From assembly GCF_006539345.1 (NCBI RefSeq), contig NZ_BJMV01000006.1:62001-126000 (forward strand): 64,000 nt of DNA. The letters are read 5' to 3'. Below, in pieces: positions 19,550 through 31,872 of this stretch. This DNA comes from Acetobacter peroxydans (GTDB lineage Bacteria > Pseudomonadota > Alphaproteobacteria > Acetobacterales > Acetobacteraceae). The first letter of the stretch is position 1. Each line of letters starts with the position of its first letter. A model generated the notes under the pieces. The model was not told the DNA's origin. It was given only the letters and a program-made list of their open reading frames with translations, and searched no databases. The position numbers and the translations under genes were made by a program.

Positions 19550-20728
19550 TCAGCCCTGCGGCGCGATCTGGGCAAAGGCCCAGTCCAGCCAGGGCAGCAG
19601 AGCGCGCACATCGGCCGCCTCCACTGTAGCGCCGCCCCAGATCCGCAGCCCCATGGGCGCATCACGGTAGCTGGCGAGGTCAAAGCCCACGCCCTCGGTT
19701 TCCAGCAAAGCGAGCATGGCCTTGAGAGCCTTGCCCTGCCCGGCGGCATCAAGGGCTGTGAACCACGGTGCCACAATCCGCAGACAGATGGCGGTGGAGG
19801 AGCGCTCAGCCGGGTTTTTGGCCAGAAACTCAACCCACTCGGTCTTTTCCACCCACTCCGTCACCACCGCGAGGCTGGCCTCGCTACGGACTTTCAGAGC
19901 ACCAAGCCCGCCAATGGACTCCGCCCAGATCAGGCCATCGAGCGCATCTTCCACGCACAGCATGGACGGGGTGTTGATGGTGTCCCCCCGGAAAATACCT
20001 TCGATCAGCGCGCCTTTGGAGGTCATGCGGAAAATCTTGGGCAGGGCGCGCGGGGCCTTGTAGCTTTCAAGCCGCGCCACCGCACGGGGGGAAAGGGCGA
20101 TCATGCCGTGGGCGGCCTCTCCACCCAGCGCTTTCTGCCAGGACCATGTCACCACATCCAGCCGGTCCCATGGCAGGTCCATGGCAAAAGCCGCCGAGGT
20201 GGCATCACAGATCACAAGTCCGTCATGGCTGGCGGGAATGGCCGCGCCATCGGGCAGGCGCACGCCGGAAGTGGTGCCGTTCCATGCCAGCACCACGTCA
20301 TGCGTCCAGTCCACCTGGGCCAGATCGGGCAGGCTACCGTATTCGGCGGTGAGCACGCGCGTATTTTCAAGCGCAAGCTGCGTCGTGATGTCCTGCGCCC
20401 ACAGGGCCGAAAAGCTCTCGAACGCCAGTACGTCCACCGGGCGTTCCCCCAGCAGCGACCACAGCGCCATTTCCATGGCTCCCGTATCGGAAGCGGGAAC
20501 GATACCCACGTGCCAGTCCTGCGGAACACCCAGCACCCTGCGTGAACGCACAATGACATCATTCAGCCGGGCGCGCCCTTCAGGCGAACGGTGCGAACGC
20601 CCCACCAGCGCACCAGACAGCGCGGCCACGCTCCAGCCGGGACGCTTGGCGCATGGGCCGGACGAAAAACACGGATTGAGCGGCCGGACGGATGGACGGG
20701 ACAGCATGGAAGGAGAAAGCGCGTTCAT
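19550..20728 (-). CDS. serC: Phosphoserine aminotransferase
   Basis: A PLP aminotransferase of serine synthesis converting 3-phosphohydroxypyruvate and glutamate to phosphoserine and 2-oxoglutarate. At 392 residues it fits the longer alphaproteobacterial SerC subfamily. Signatures are [15 protein letters not shown] at the N-terminus, [16 protein letters not shown], and the Schiff-base lysine in [16 protein letters not shown] (Lys199). Upstream lies tRNA-Leu on the same strand. Confidence 0.93.
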   Translation of the reverse strand: MNALSPSMLSRPSVRPLNPCFSSGPCAKRPGWSVAALSGALVGRSHRSPEGRARLNDVIVRSRRVLGVPQDWHVGIVPASDTGAMEMALWSLLGERPVDVLAFESFSALWAQDITTQLALENTRVLTAEYGSLPDLAQVDWTHDVVLAWNGTTSGVRLPDGAAIPASHDGLVICDATSAAFAMDLPWDRLDVVTWSWQKALGGEAAHGMIALSPRAVARLESYKAPRALPKIFRMTSKGALIEGIFRGDTINTPSMLCVEDALDGLIWAESIGGLGALKVRSEASLAVVTEWVEKTEWVEFLAKNPAERSSTAICLRIVAPWFTALDAAGQGKALKAMLALLETEGVGFDLASYRDAPMGLRIWGGATVEAADVRALLPWLDWAFAQIAPQG

Positions 20729-20759
20729 GAGCCTGGCCGAATTTCAAGCAGGAAAAATC

Positions 20760-20843
20760 TGGTACGAGAGAGGGGATTCGAACCCCTATGCCTTTCGGCG
20801 GTCGATTTTGAGTCGACTACGTCTACCGTTCCGTCACTCTCGC
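20760..20843 (-). tRNA. tRNA-Leu (CAA)
   Basis: An 84-base class II tRNA with CCA encoded. The anticodon stem GTCGA/TCGAC holds loop CTCAAAA, giving anticodon CAA (codon UUG). The long variable arm (CGCCGAAAGGCAT region) and T-arm AGGGGTTCGAATCCCCT are intact. The acceptor stem pairs GCGAGAG with CTCTCGT, leaving a terminal G:U pair. Confidence 0.96.
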
Positions 20844-21011
20844 GGGGTAAAGCGGTTCCTGTCCTACCAGCAAAACCGCCTGTGGAAAAGAGCGCACCGG
20901 GCACAAGCCGGATGTTCGCCTTTTTTCCGACATAACAGCACGCAATGCTAGCAATCGTACGAGGGGTTTCGACCCGCCGTGAACGACATATATGACGCGA
21001 AGGCGATATTC

Positions 21012-21599
21012 ATGACCATGTCAAAAATGTTTCTGGCGCTTCCGCTGATGACGGGGCTGGTCGTGGCCGGGGTTCCGGCTCTGGCCCATGCCGAAGACAG
21101 CGCGTCAGCCACCGCCAAACAGGACAGTGCCGCAGCAACCGCCGACATGTCCGGCCCGATGCACGGCCCCATGCACGACATGATGCACGGCCCCCATGAT
21201 GGCCCGCACCACGGCCCTATGTATTGTGGCCCCGGCAGCCCGTTCATGCATCTTGATGGCGTAACACTGAGCGCCGACCAGAAAAAGAAGCTCCACGCCA
21301 TCATGGAGGCAAACCGCCCGGCCGACCCCAAGGCCGCCATGGAGCAGACATACAACCTGCGCAAGCAGATCCATACCCTGCTGACCACACCCGGCCCGGT
21401 TGACAAGGCGCACCTGCAGGAACTGGAGCAGCAGCTTGCCTCGCTGGAAAATCAGCGCGTGCTCAAGCACCTGCAGATTGATGTGCAGATTCACGATCTG
21501 CTGACCCCCGAGCAGCTCAAGGAACTGGCGGCCCGCCCGGACATGCCGCCTCCGCCCCCTCCGCCGCCGCCCGGCAAGGATGCACCCAAGCCCAAATAA
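21012..21599 (+). CDS. Spy/CpxP-like periplasmic LTXXQ protein
   Basis: The 195-residue protein has a signal peptide (cleavage near ALAHA-ED, residue 27) and a His/Met/Gly/Pro-rich segment with repeated MHGPMHD and HGPHHGP blocks that could bind metal. A helical region follows, with two LTXXQ-type motifs (LSADQKKKL and LTPEQLKEL). LTXXQ proteins such as Spy and CpxP are periplasmic stress proteins or chaperones. The tail is a proline run. The ATG at 21012 best fits the signal peptide; an in-frame ATG at 20979 would add 11 residues. The His/Met block suggests copper or another metal as a possible ligand, by inference. Confidence 0.75.
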   Translation: MTMSKMFLALPLMTGLVVAGVPALAHAEDSASATAKQDSAAATADMSGPMHGPMHDMMHGPHDGPHHGPMYCGPGSPFMHLDGVTLSADQKKKLHAIMEANRPADPKAAMEQTYNLRKQIHTLLTTPGPVDKAHLQELEQQLASLENQRVLKHLQIDVQIHDLLTPEQLKELAARPDMPPPPPPPPPGKDAPKPK

Positions 21600-21627
21600 C
21601 CGCTGCCCGACAGCGGCTGTAACGGCA

Positions 21628-21657
21628 GGGCGGCCATGGCATATGGCCGCCCTTTTT
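21628..21657 (+). terminator. Rho-independent terminator of the LTXXQ gene
   Basis: GGGCGGCCAT (21628-21637) pairs perfectly with ATGGCCGCCC (21643-21652) around a 5-base loop and is followed at once by TTTTTC. Confidence 0.95.
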
Positions 21658-21788
21658 CTTTTGCCTGGTGTTGTTACCCGGCCTGCTGACCGGTTTTGTG
21701 GAAGCCGCCTCCCGCACAGAACAGTGGACAAAGCGCACACCCAGGAGAAAGATGTGCCGCTTTCCGCCCCAGACATTGTTGTTCATTC

Positions 21789-23027
21789 ATGCGCGCACAC
21801 GTACCTGCCCTGCCGACCCTGACTTTTCCGCTGATCGTTCTGCTTGGTCTGGTCACGGCCATCGGCCCTCTGGCGACGGACATGTACCTGCCAGCCTTTC
21901 CGCAGCTTGATCATGATCTGGCCCACGGTCCGGGCGCGGCACAGATGACACTGGCGGCGTGGTTTCTGGGGCTGGCCATCGGCCAGTTCTCGCAAGGCCC
22001 GCTTTCAGACAGGTTCGGACGTAAAGGGCCACTGATCGTTGGCTTGGGCATTTTCGCGCTGGCCAGCGCGGGTTGCGCGCTCGCCCATGACTATGGGCTG
22101 TTCTGCTTTTTCCGCTTTCTGGGGGCGCTTGGCGGGTCAGCCTGCGCTGTGATTCCGCGCGCCTCGGTGCGGGATGTGGCCACAGGCCGCAAGGGCGCGC
22201 ATATCATGGCCCAGCTTACGCTGGTGTTTGGCGTCATGCCCATACTGGCGCCGACGCTTGGCAGCCTCGTCATGCAATTCGGCTCATGGCGAAACATCTT
22301 CTGGTTTGCGGCAGTTTATGCAGCACTCGCCATTGTGGCCACACAGATCATGCTGCCCGACACGCTGGCGCCCGAGCGGCGTATCCGGCTTGCTGCGTCG
22401 GATATCCTCAGCCGCTACCGCACCATTCTGGCCGAGCCGGTCTTTCTGTCCAATGCGCTGATCACCAGCTTTTCCAGCTTTGTCATGTTCGCCTATCTAG
22501 GCGGTGCGCCGGTTCTGTTCGAGCAGGTGCTGGGATTTTCCCCCTCCGGGTTTGGCATATTTTTTGGGGTTAACGCCTCGTTCTTCATTCTGGGCACACA
22601 GATCAATGGCAGACTGATCCACCATTTTCCCATGCCCGCCATTCTGGAAGCCGCCATTCTGTGGTCCTGCGTTCTCAGCGTGGTATTTGTGGTGCTGGCG
22701 GTCATGGGCGTGGCGGGGCCGCACCATCCGCTGCTGACCTGTGCGCTGATCACCAGTACTACGGCGGCTCTGGGCTTTATCGGCCCCAACGGCACGGTGC
22801 TGTCCTTTTCGCGGCACGGGCAGCACGCAGGCAGCGCCTCGGCCCTGCTGGGCACCCTGCAATTCGCGCTGGGCGCACTCAGCAGCGTGCTGGTGGGACT
22901 CATGCCCCAGCACGGCGCGCTGCCCACCGCCATCGGGATGGCCACCGGCGCGCTGTGCATGGCGGGCAGCAATATCCTGCGCCGTCAGGCAACGGATGCA
23001 AATGAACACGCCGAGCAGGAAGCCTGA
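21789..23027 (+). CDS. Bcr/CflA-family multidrug efflux transporter (MFS)
   Basis: A 412-residue major facilitator with 12 predicted helices. TDMYLPAFPQLDHDL at the end of helix 1 and the motif A loop GPLSDRFGRKGPLI place it in the Bcr/CflA subfamily, which exports bicyclomycin, sulfonamides, chloramphenicol-like drugs or peptides. The ATG at 21789 (MRAHVPALPTL) is the only sensible start in frame but has no clear ribosome site. An AGGAGA-preceded ATG at 21752 lies in another frame. It may be expressed through that short leader frame. Confidence 0.88.
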   Translation: MRAHVPALPTLTFPLIVLLGLVTAIGPLATDMYLPAFPQLDHDLAHGPGAAQMTLAAWFLGLAIGQFSQGPLSDRFGRKGPLIVGLGIFALASAGCALAHDYGLFCFFRFLGALGGSACAVIPRASVRDVATGRKGAHIMAQLTLVFGVMPILAPTLGSLVMQFGSWRNIFWFAAVYAALAIVATQIMLPDTLAPERRIRLAASDILSRYRTILAEPVFLSNALITSFSSFVMFAYLGGAPVLFEQVLGFSPSGFGIFFGVNASFFILGTQINGRLIHHFPMPAILEAAILWSCVLSVVFVVLAVMGVAGPHHPLLTCALITSTTAALGFIGPNGTVLSFSRHGQHAGSASALLGTLQFALGALSSVLVGLMPQHGALPTAIGMATGALCMAGSNILRRQATDANEHAEQEA

Positions 23028-23042
23028 TCCCGCCCGGCTCCC

Positions 23043-23534
23043 TCAGTCGTCTGAATCAGATGTATCTGATCCTGAAGTCTTCCGCGCCGTGCCCTTGAAA
23101 GACGTGGGGTCGGTCGTGCTCTGCGCATTGGGGGGCTTGCCGTAAATGGCCTGTGTCTGCGGGATGACGGTATGGCCGTCCTTCAGCCGCATCGGCCCGG
23201 CCGTGCCGCCTGAATCCGGATTGACGACCTCGTAGCGCTCCTCGGGCTTAGGCGGCGGCGGTTTGACCCGTGGGTGCCCGGAGGCCGCAGCCAGACGGTC
23301 GCGCTCCTGTTCGAGCTTTTCCTGCCGTTCCACATCGCGCTGGGCGGCACGGGCTTCGGCCTCGGCCGCCTCGGGAAGAAAACGGCCCGGCCGCTCATAG
23401 GGCAGGTCGATGTTATCGCCCTCGATAGGCTTGTGACATCCCGCCAGTAACGGCCCCAGCACCAGCAGGCCGCTCAGGGCCGTGTGCGCGAACCTGCCGC
23501 CACCAACCCTGCGGCACTGTCTGTCCAGAACCAT
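23043..23534 (-). CDS. Hypothetical lipoprotein
   Basis: No known domain is recognised. The 163-residue product has a signal sequence ending in the lipobox L-A-G-C (Cys33), a charged helical stretch rich in Glu, Ala and Arg (about 55-85, possible coiled coil), a proline/lysine-rich spacer, and a low-complexity Ser/Asp/Thr tail (SGSDTSDSDD). It converges with the Bcr/CflA gene, 15 bases from its stop. Confidence 0.7.
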   Translation of the reverse strand: MVLDRQCRRVGGGRFAHTALSGLLVLGPLLAGCHKPIEGDNIDLPYERPGRFLPEAAEAEARAAQRDVERQEKLEQERDRLAAASGHPRVKPPPPKPEERYEVVNPDSGGTAGPMRLKDGHTVIPQTQAIYGKPPNAQSTTDPTSFKGTARKTSGSDTSDSDD

Positions 23535-23576
23535 GCGTGTCGTCCGCGCCGAAAGGGGAAACCAGAAACCGGAAGC

Positions 23577-23774
23577 TCAGCCTTCGATCCGGCGCGCCTC
23601 ATCAGGCAGCATCACGGGAATGCCGTCACGGATGGGAAAGGCCAGCCCCGCCTTCTCGCTGATCAGTTCGCCCGTCGCAGCGTTATAGGTCAGCGGCCCC
23701 TTGGTGACAGGGCACACCAGCACGGACAGCAGGCGCGGATCAATGGGCGCGATTGCGGTTGCGTTATCGGACAT
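23577..23774 (-). CDS. Trm112 family protein
   Basis: A 65-residue zinc-ribbon-like protein of the Trm112/UPF0434 (YcaR) family, with [14 protein letters not shown] near the N-terminus and [18 protein letters not shown] at the end. Eukaryotic Trm112 activates methyltransferases; the bacterial role is less clear. Only one Cys of the usual metal site is visible. The ATG at 23774 has GGGGAAAG upstream. It follows the LON-domain gene by 62 bases. Confidence 0.88.
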   Translation of the reverse strand: MSDNATAIAPIDPRLLSVLVCPVTKGPLTYNAATGELISEKAGLAFPIRDGIPVMLPDEARRIEG

Positions 23775-23836
23775 GGACAGCTTTCCCCACATATTTCTTG
23801 CCAACACGGCCTGTTGATGGTGGTGCGCCGCCGCCT

Positions 23837-24544
23837 TCAGGATGGCGGCCCGTCGTGTTCCGGCCCATCCATGTCCAGCAGTGTCTGCAGCACCCGCACA
23901 CGCTCGGTCAGGCTTGCCGCATCAAGCAATGCCTGTTTTTCCGCCGGAGGGAAAGGACAGATCATGGGGAGCGTGACCAGCAACATGCTGTCATCCATCT
24001 GTTCTATCAACGACCAGCGGGCATCCAGCCCCTTGCGCTGGAAATACCGGCGCATGGACTCAAGCAGGTGGGCACGGTCAAAAGGCTCGGAGGGAATTTC
24101 GTTCAGATCCCCCGCGAAGGTGGAGGCATCAATCCGCCCGACGCGATAGCCCCGGTGCGGCGTGGTCTCCCTCAGGAGCCGAAAGCGCGTCACCCCCGAC
24201 AGGGTAATGGCGTAGGTGCCGTCGGCCCGCTCGGTAAAGGAGGAAATCCGTCCCAGCGTGCCCACGCCATACAGGGGCGGAATAGCGTTGTCCTCGTCAT
24301 CTTCCTCCCGCCAGCGAGGCTGGATCAACCCCAGCAGGCGATTGGCAGCCAGCGCATCTTCCACCAGAGCCACATAGCGCGGCTCGAACACATTCAGCGG
24401 CAGCCGCCCTCGTGGAAAGAGCAGCACCCCCGAAAGCGGAAACAGCCCCACCTCCGGCGGCATATCCGCCAGCGTCATGTCCTGCACGCGCGGGACGCGC
24501 CGGGGAATATCATCTTCCGCGAAAGGAGAGACGCGCGTGCCCAT
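23837..24544 (-). CDS. LON peptidase N-terminal-domain protein
   Basis: A 235-residue stand-alone LON substrate-binding domain (PUA-like N-terminal domain) without the ATPase or protease parts. The family start [30 protein letters not shown] and the [29 protein letters not shown] segment are typical. Such proteins are common in Alphaproteobacteria, often beside a thioredoxin-TPR gene as here; a role in protein quality control is inferred. It starts four bases after the stop of the thioredoxin gene. Confidence 0.9.
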   Translation of the reverse strand: MGTRVSPFAEDDIPRRVPRVQDMTLADMPPEVGLFPLSGVLLFPRGRLPLNVFEPRYVALVEDALAANRLLGLIQPRWREEDDEDNAIPPLYGVGTLGRISSFTERADGTYAITLSGVTRFRLLRETTPHRGYRVGRIDASTFAGDLNEIPSEPFDRAHLLESMRRYFQRKGLDARWSLIEQMDDSMLLVTLPMICPFPPAEKQALLDAASLTERVRVLQTLLDMDGPEHDGPPS

Positions 24545-24548
24545 GGTC

Positions 24549-25484
24549 TTATGAAAACAGCAGCGACGAAAGACGACGGCGAGCCGTCAGGGTATTGGGG
24601 TCATCATTGCCCCATGCCTCGAAAAACCGCAGGAGCTGCTGGCGGGCGGCGCCATCCTTCCAGCCCCGGTCAGCCCGGATGACATGCAGCAGTTCGCCCG
24701 CGGCTTCCTCCCTCCGGCCTGCGGCGTTCAGGGCCGTCGCCAGTTCACAGCGGGCCTCGAAATCCTCCGGATTGGCGGCAAGCCGCGCCTGAATACCTTC
24801 CATGGCTTCAGCCGCCTGCCGTCCCTCGCGCTTGAGTTCGAGGGCCGCGCGCGCACCCGCTACTTCCGGGGCGTTGGTAATTTTTTCAGGCACGTCGGCC
24901 AGAGCAGCGGCGGCGGATTCCTCATCGTCCAGTGCCAGCATGGCGCGCACCAGCCCACCCCAGGCGCGGGGGTTTTCCTCTTCCTCGCCAATCACCGAGG
25001 AATAAAGCTCCGCCGCCACGTCCGGCCGCCCGGTTTCCAGCGCGGTATCGGCTTCGTGCAGGCGTTCGGTAGCGGGCAGGGTGCCACCGCCACTGGCCTT
25101 GAGCACGGTTTCGATAAATTTCTTTACGCCGCTTTCGGGCAACGCGCCCTGAAACACATCAAGGATCTGGCCTTTCCAGAACGCCGCCACCAGCGGAATG
25201 GACTGGAGCGGCAACCCGACCTGCGCAAGCTGCGCCGCCAGCGCGCGGTTTGCCTCGATATCGACCTTGACCAGCCGCACCTTGCCCTTGGCCGCGCGCA
25301 CGACCTTTTCCAGCACGGGGGCAAGCTGCTTGCACGGCCCACACCAGTCCGCCCAGAAATCCACCAGAACCGGAACCGAACGGCTGGCCTCGATCACGTC
25401 GTTGATAAAGGTTTCCTGCGTGCCGTCCTTAATCAGATCCGCCTGTGCGCCTGCCGCATCCGGCTGGCCGATCAGTTGTTCCAT
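24549..25484 (-). CDS. Thioredoxin-TPR protein (CnoX/YbbN family)
   Basis: The 311-residue protein fuses a thioredoxin domain (20-125) with active site W-C48-G-P-C51 and cis-Pro97 to a C-terminal TPR-like helical domain (about 140-300). The layout is that of CnoX (YbbN), a chaperedoxin that protects proteins from oxidative aggregation and hands clients to GroEL/DnaK. E. coli CnoX lacks the full CxxC; this one keeps it, as other alphaproteobacterial forms do, so thiol reductase activity is expected. It heads a trx-LON-Trm112 set. Confidence 0.9.
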   Translation of the reverse strand: MEQLIGQPDAAGAQADLIKDGTQETFINDVIEASRSVPVLVDFWADWCGPCKQLAPVLEKVVRAAKGKVRLVKVDIEANRALAAQLAQVGLPLQSIPLVAAFWKGQILDVFQGALPESGVKKFIETVLKASGGGTLPATERLHEADTALETGRPDVAAELYSSVIGEEEENPRAWGGLVRAMLALDDEESAAAALADVPEKITNAPEVAGARAALELKREGRQAAEAMEGIQARLAANPEDFEARCELATALNAAGRREEAAGELLHVIRADRGWKDGAARQQLLRFFEAWGNDDPNTLTARRRLSSLLFS

Positions 25485-25659
25485 CGGTTCTGTTCCCTGC
25501 TCTGGCCACGGTGCGCCGTGGCGTGTCTGTGCTTGCTGTCCTAGATGGGCAATCTTGCCCGACAGGGCAAGGGCTCAGAAGGTCGCTTTGGCAAGGATTG
25601 CACGCAACATCATTCTGGCCCCATACTAGGACAAAACAGGAACAGCGGCAGGGCGTTCA

Positions 25660-28686
<3,027 letters not shown>

Positions 28687-28690
28687 CTTC

Positions 28691-29584
28691 ATGCCTGCCG
28701 CCCTCTGTCCGCCCCGCGTGCCCCTGACACGCCCCCTCCGAAACAAACCTCCCCGCACGTTATGGGGGGCCGTGTTCGCGCTCATGGCTGGACTGGCCTC
28801 CTCCGCCCCGGCCCATGCCGCTGGCGCGGACTGTGGTCAGTTGCCCGCCTCTGTGCAGTTCGAACAACGAACCTGGACCGAAATCCGCGACGGGCTGGCC
28901 TGTGGTATCACCACGGTCATCATCCCCGTGGGAGGGACGGAGCAGAGCGGGCCCTATATTGCCGCAGGTAAACATAACGTGCGCGTGCTGGCGCAGGCTG
29001 AGCGCATTGCCCGCGCCGTGGGCCAGACACTGGTTGCCCCGGTCATGGCCTACGTGCCCGAAGGCGGCACAAAGCCCCGCACCAGCCATATGCGGTTTGC
29101 AGGCACGCTCAGCATCCCGCCGGATGTGTTTGAAAAACTCGTGCTTGCCGCCGCTGAAAGCCTGCGCGTGCAGGGCTTTACCCTTGTCGTGCTGCTGGGT
29201 GATCATGGCGGCTACCAGACACAGCTCCAACAGGCGGCCGATACGCTCAACACCGCATGGCGGGGAACAGGGGCCAAAGCGCTGTACGTCCGGGCCTATT
29301 ACGATGTCCTGCCCCACCAGTATGCCGACTGGCTAAAAAAGACAGGCCATGCGGGCGAGGTCGGGCTTCATGCTGAACTGTCAGATACGTCGCTGATGCT
29401 GGCGGTTGACCCCGGCATGGTGCGCCAGAAGGCGCTGCGCGCCGGGCCACCCCCATCGGCCGCACAGGGCATTTACGGCGGCGATCCGCGCGGGGCATCG
29501 GCGGCTCTGGGTCAGCCGGGACTGGACATGCAGGTTCAGGCCGCAACAAAGGTCATAGAGGCCGCGCGCGCAGGCCAGCCGTAA
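28691..29584 (+). CDS. Secreted creatininase-family protein
   Basis: A 297-residue protein with a signal-like N-terminus (cleavage near APAHA-AG, residue 43) and a creatininase-family amidohydrolase fold, whose members hydrolyse cyclic amides at a two-metal site. Motifs vary: PVGGTEQSGPYIAAGKHN keeps Glu84 but has Ser86 where the usual EQHGPH gives a His ligand, and His95 where Asp is typical. The later NGHGGN motif reads LGDHGGYQ (171-176). Metal binding is thus uncertain and the substrate unknown. The ATG lies four bases after the uvrA stop, so the genes are co-transcribed. Confidence 0.8.
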   Translation: MPAALCPPRVPLTRPLRNKPPRTLWGAVFALMAGLASSAPAHAAGADCGQLPASVQFEQRTWTEIRDGLACGITTVIIPVGGTEQSGPYIAAGKHNVRVLAQAERIARAVGQTLVAPVMAYVPEGGTKPRTSHMRFAGTLSIPPDVFEKLVLAAAESLRVQGFTLVVLLGDHGGYQTQLQQAADTLNTAWRGTGAKALYVRAYYDVLPHQYADWLKKTGHAGEVGLHAELSDTSLMLAVDPGMVRQKALRAGPPPSAAQGIYGGDPRGASAALGQPGLDMQVQAATKVIEAARAGQP

Positions 29585-29715
29585 ACCGTACAGGGAATTT
29601 AAAGTCCGCTGAATGGACGCTTACCACGCCGCCATGCTAGACACAGCAACGGTTTTTCGGGGCAAGGGCCCCGTAAGGGACAGCCTCGCAAGGCGCGTAC
29701 AAAAGGCATAACGTC

Positions 29716-31161
29716 ATGGGTGTAAAACGGTATCTGGCATCGGCGGCGGCCCTGACAGGGCTTATCACCGCAAACGTCGCACTGGGCGGGCAGGCGGCCC
29801 ACGCTCAGGAATGGAACTGGCAGAGCGATCTTTCCCGCCCTGTCAGCAACGCGCCCGCCGCACCGCAAGCAGCCCCTGCGGCAACGGCACCTGCTACACA
29901 GGCCACCACCGCTGCAACGCAGCAGACAAGCAACGCGACCACCGCAGTCAAAACGCAGGCAACCGCCGCCACACCCGCAGTCGTACCCGCCACTCCAGCA
30001 GCCCCCTCTGCAGCCCCGGCAGCAAAGGCGGATGATGTCCCGCTCTCGCCCCTGCCGGCACAGGCCATAACCCACAGCGACCCGACGCAGACCATTCCGG
30101 GTATGCCGCCCGTCATCGACCCGCACAACCTGTACAGCGAGACCACCTCCAGCCATATCGCGCCGGAAGTGGCACAGGATCTCGCCCGTGTTTACGTGCC
30201 CAATCTGCGCTCGAACGATGTTTACGTCATCGACCCGGCCACCAATAAAGTGGTGGACCGCTTCAAGGTCGGGCGCGGGCCGCAGCATGTCGTGCCATCA
30301 TGGGACCTGCGTACGCTATGGGTTACCAACAATGCCGAAGGCAGCACCAACGGCAGCCTGACTCCCATCGACCCGCGTACCGGCAAACCCGGCGCGGCGG
30401 TCACAGTGGATGACCCCTACAACATGTATTTCACCCCCGATGGCCGCTCCGCCATCGTTGTGGCCGAAGCCCGCCGCAGGCTCGATTTCCGCGACCCGCA
30501 CAGCATGGTGTTGCAGGGCTCGGTGGAAGCGCCGCACTGCGCGGGGATCAACCACGCGGCCTTTTCAGTTGATGGGCGCTATGCGATCTTCACCTGCGAA
30601 TTTGGCGGCTATGTCACCAAGATCGACACGGTCAACCGCAAGGTGCTGGGCTATCTCAAGCTGACCTCGGGGGGGATGCCGCAGGATATTCTGGTCTCGC
30701 CCGATGGCCACACGTTCTACATCGCCGACATGATGGCGGACGGTGTGTTCCTGGTCGATGGTGATACGTTCCGCCAGATCGGGTTCATCCATACCGGCGT
30801 GGGCACGCACGGGCTGTACCCCTCGCGCGATGGCACGCAGATGTATGTAGCCAACCGTGGTTCGCACCTGATCCATGGCCGCCCGCACAGCAAGGCCGGA
30901 GGCGTGTCCGTCATTGATTTTGCCACCAACAAGGTTGTGGCCAACTGGCCCATTCCCGGCGGCGGCAGCCCGGATATGGGCAATGTCAGCGCGGACGGCA
31001 AAAGCCTGTGGCTGTCTGGCCGGTTTGACGATGTGGTGTACCGCTTCGACACCCAGACCGGCGCCGTCGTCAAGATCCCTGTCGGGGCGGAACCGCATGG
31101 CCTGACCGTGTGGCCACAGCCGGGCCGCTACTGCATTGGCCATACCGGCATCCTGCGCTGA
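29716..31161 (+). CDS. Secreted YVTN/YncE-like beta-propeller protein
   Basis: The 481-residue protein has a signal peptide (cleavage near AAHA-QE, residue 30), a long Ala/Thr/Pro/Gln-rich low-complexity linker (about 40-115), and a C-terminal seven-bladed propeller with repeats such as VYVIDPATNKVVDRFKVG, VSVIDFATNKVVANWP and VYRFDTQTGAVVKIPVG. YncE-like proteins are periplasmic or surface proteins, some DNA- or metal-binding; the partner here is unknown. The linker suggests attachment at a distance from the membrane. It ends at a strong terminator. Confidence 0.85.
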   Translation: MGVKRYLASAAALTGLITANVALGGQAAHAQEWNWQSDLSRPVSNAPAAPQAAPAATAPATQATTAATQQTSNATTAVKTQATAATPAVVPATPAAPSAAPAAKADDVPLSPLPAQAITHSDPTQTIPGMPPVIDPHNLYSETTSSHIAPEVAQDLARVYVPNLRSNDVYVIDPATNKVVDRFKVGRGPQHVVPSWDLRTLWVTNNAEGSTNGSLTPIDPRTGKPGAAVTVDDPYNMYFTPDGRSAIVVAEARRRLDFRDPHSMVLQGSVEAPHCAGINHAAFSVDGRYAIFTCEFGGYVTKIDTVNRKVLGYLKLTSGGMPQDILVSPDGHTFYIADMMADGVFLVDGDTFRQIGFIHTGVGTHGLYPSRDGTQMYVANRGSHLIHGRPHSKAGGVSVIDFATNKVVANWPIPGGGSPDMGNVSADGKSLWLSGRFDDVVYRFDTQTGAVVKIPVGAEPHGLTVWPQPGRYCIGHTGILR

Positions 31162-31168
31162 GCAGAGC

Positions 31169-31203
31169 CCGCCCTTACCCGCCATACCGGCGGGTAAGGG
31201 CGG
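31169..31203 (+). terminator. Terminator after the beta-propeller gene
   Basis: A perfect 15-bp stem (CCGCCCTTACCCGCC with GGCGGGTAAGGGCGG) and a 5-base loop are followed by CATTTTCTTT. Confidence 0.85.
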
Positions 31204-31305
31204 CATTTTCTTTACAGGACTTGTCTTGTCCTCATTCCAGTGCCACCTGAATAGGCCTGTAAGACAACAACACGGCACACGCCCCACTGATCGGAACCGG
31301 CACGT

Positions 31306-31866
31306 ATGTTCATAGAAACCGAAGGCACTCCCAACCCCGCCACACTCAAGTTCCTTCCCGGACGCGCTGTCATGGGAGACGCGGGGACGGTCGATTTCAT
31401 TGATGCCGATGCCGTAGCCGGGCGCTCCCCGCTGGCGGATGCCCTGTTCGCCATCCCGGGCGTGGCGCGTGTCTTCCTGGGCAATGACTTTGTTTCCGTC
31501 ACCAAGGCAGAGAGCACGGAATGGGAAGACCTGCGCGCGCAGGTTCTCTCCACGCTGATGGATCATTTTGTGGCGGGGCTGCCCATCGTAGCCGATGGCG
31601 CGGGCATTACCGAAGACGCCATCGCCCCCGAGGATGTTGAAATTGTCACCCAGATCAAGGAACTGCTGGATACGCGGGTGCGCCCAGCCGTTGCTGGCGA
31701 CGGGGGTGACATCGTTTTCCGTGGCTACCGCAACGGTGTGGTGCGCCTGACCATGCAGGGCGCCTGCTCGGGCTGCCCCTCCTCTCGCGCGACACTCAAG
31801 CACGGTGTGGAAAACATGCTGCGCCACTACGTTCCGGAAGTGGTTTCTGTCGAGCAGGTGGACTGA
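31306..31866 (+). CDS. NifU-family (Nfu-type) iron-sulfur scaffold/carrier
   Basis: A 186-residue Nfu-type protein that carries [4Fe-4S] clusters to target enzymes. It has the N-terminal Nfu domain (MFIETEGTPNPATLKFLPGR, 1-90) and a C-terminal NifU domain with the cluster-binding C154-S-G-C157 motif. The layout is close to mitochondrial Nfu1 and its alphaproteobacterial relatives. It starts an operon with rutE-like, tsaB and rimI genes spaced by 6, 3 and 2 bases. Confidence 0.93.
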   Translation: MFIETEGTPNPATLKFLPGRAVMGDAGTVDFIDADAVAGRSPLADALFAIPGVARVFLGNDFVSVTKAESTEWEDLRAQVLSTLMDHFVAGLPIVADGAGITEDAIAPEDVEIVTQIKELLDTRVRPAVAGDGGDIVFRGYRNGVVRLTMQGACSGCPSSRATLKHGVENMLRHYVPEVVSVEQVD

Positions 31867-31872
31867 GCGACC

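Noticed and set aside
19820-19860. Apparent tandem duplication [11 protein letters not shown] in SerC
   Set aside because: A WVERTPWVDFLA-like segment is normal in this SerC branch, so the similarity is not a recent duplication.
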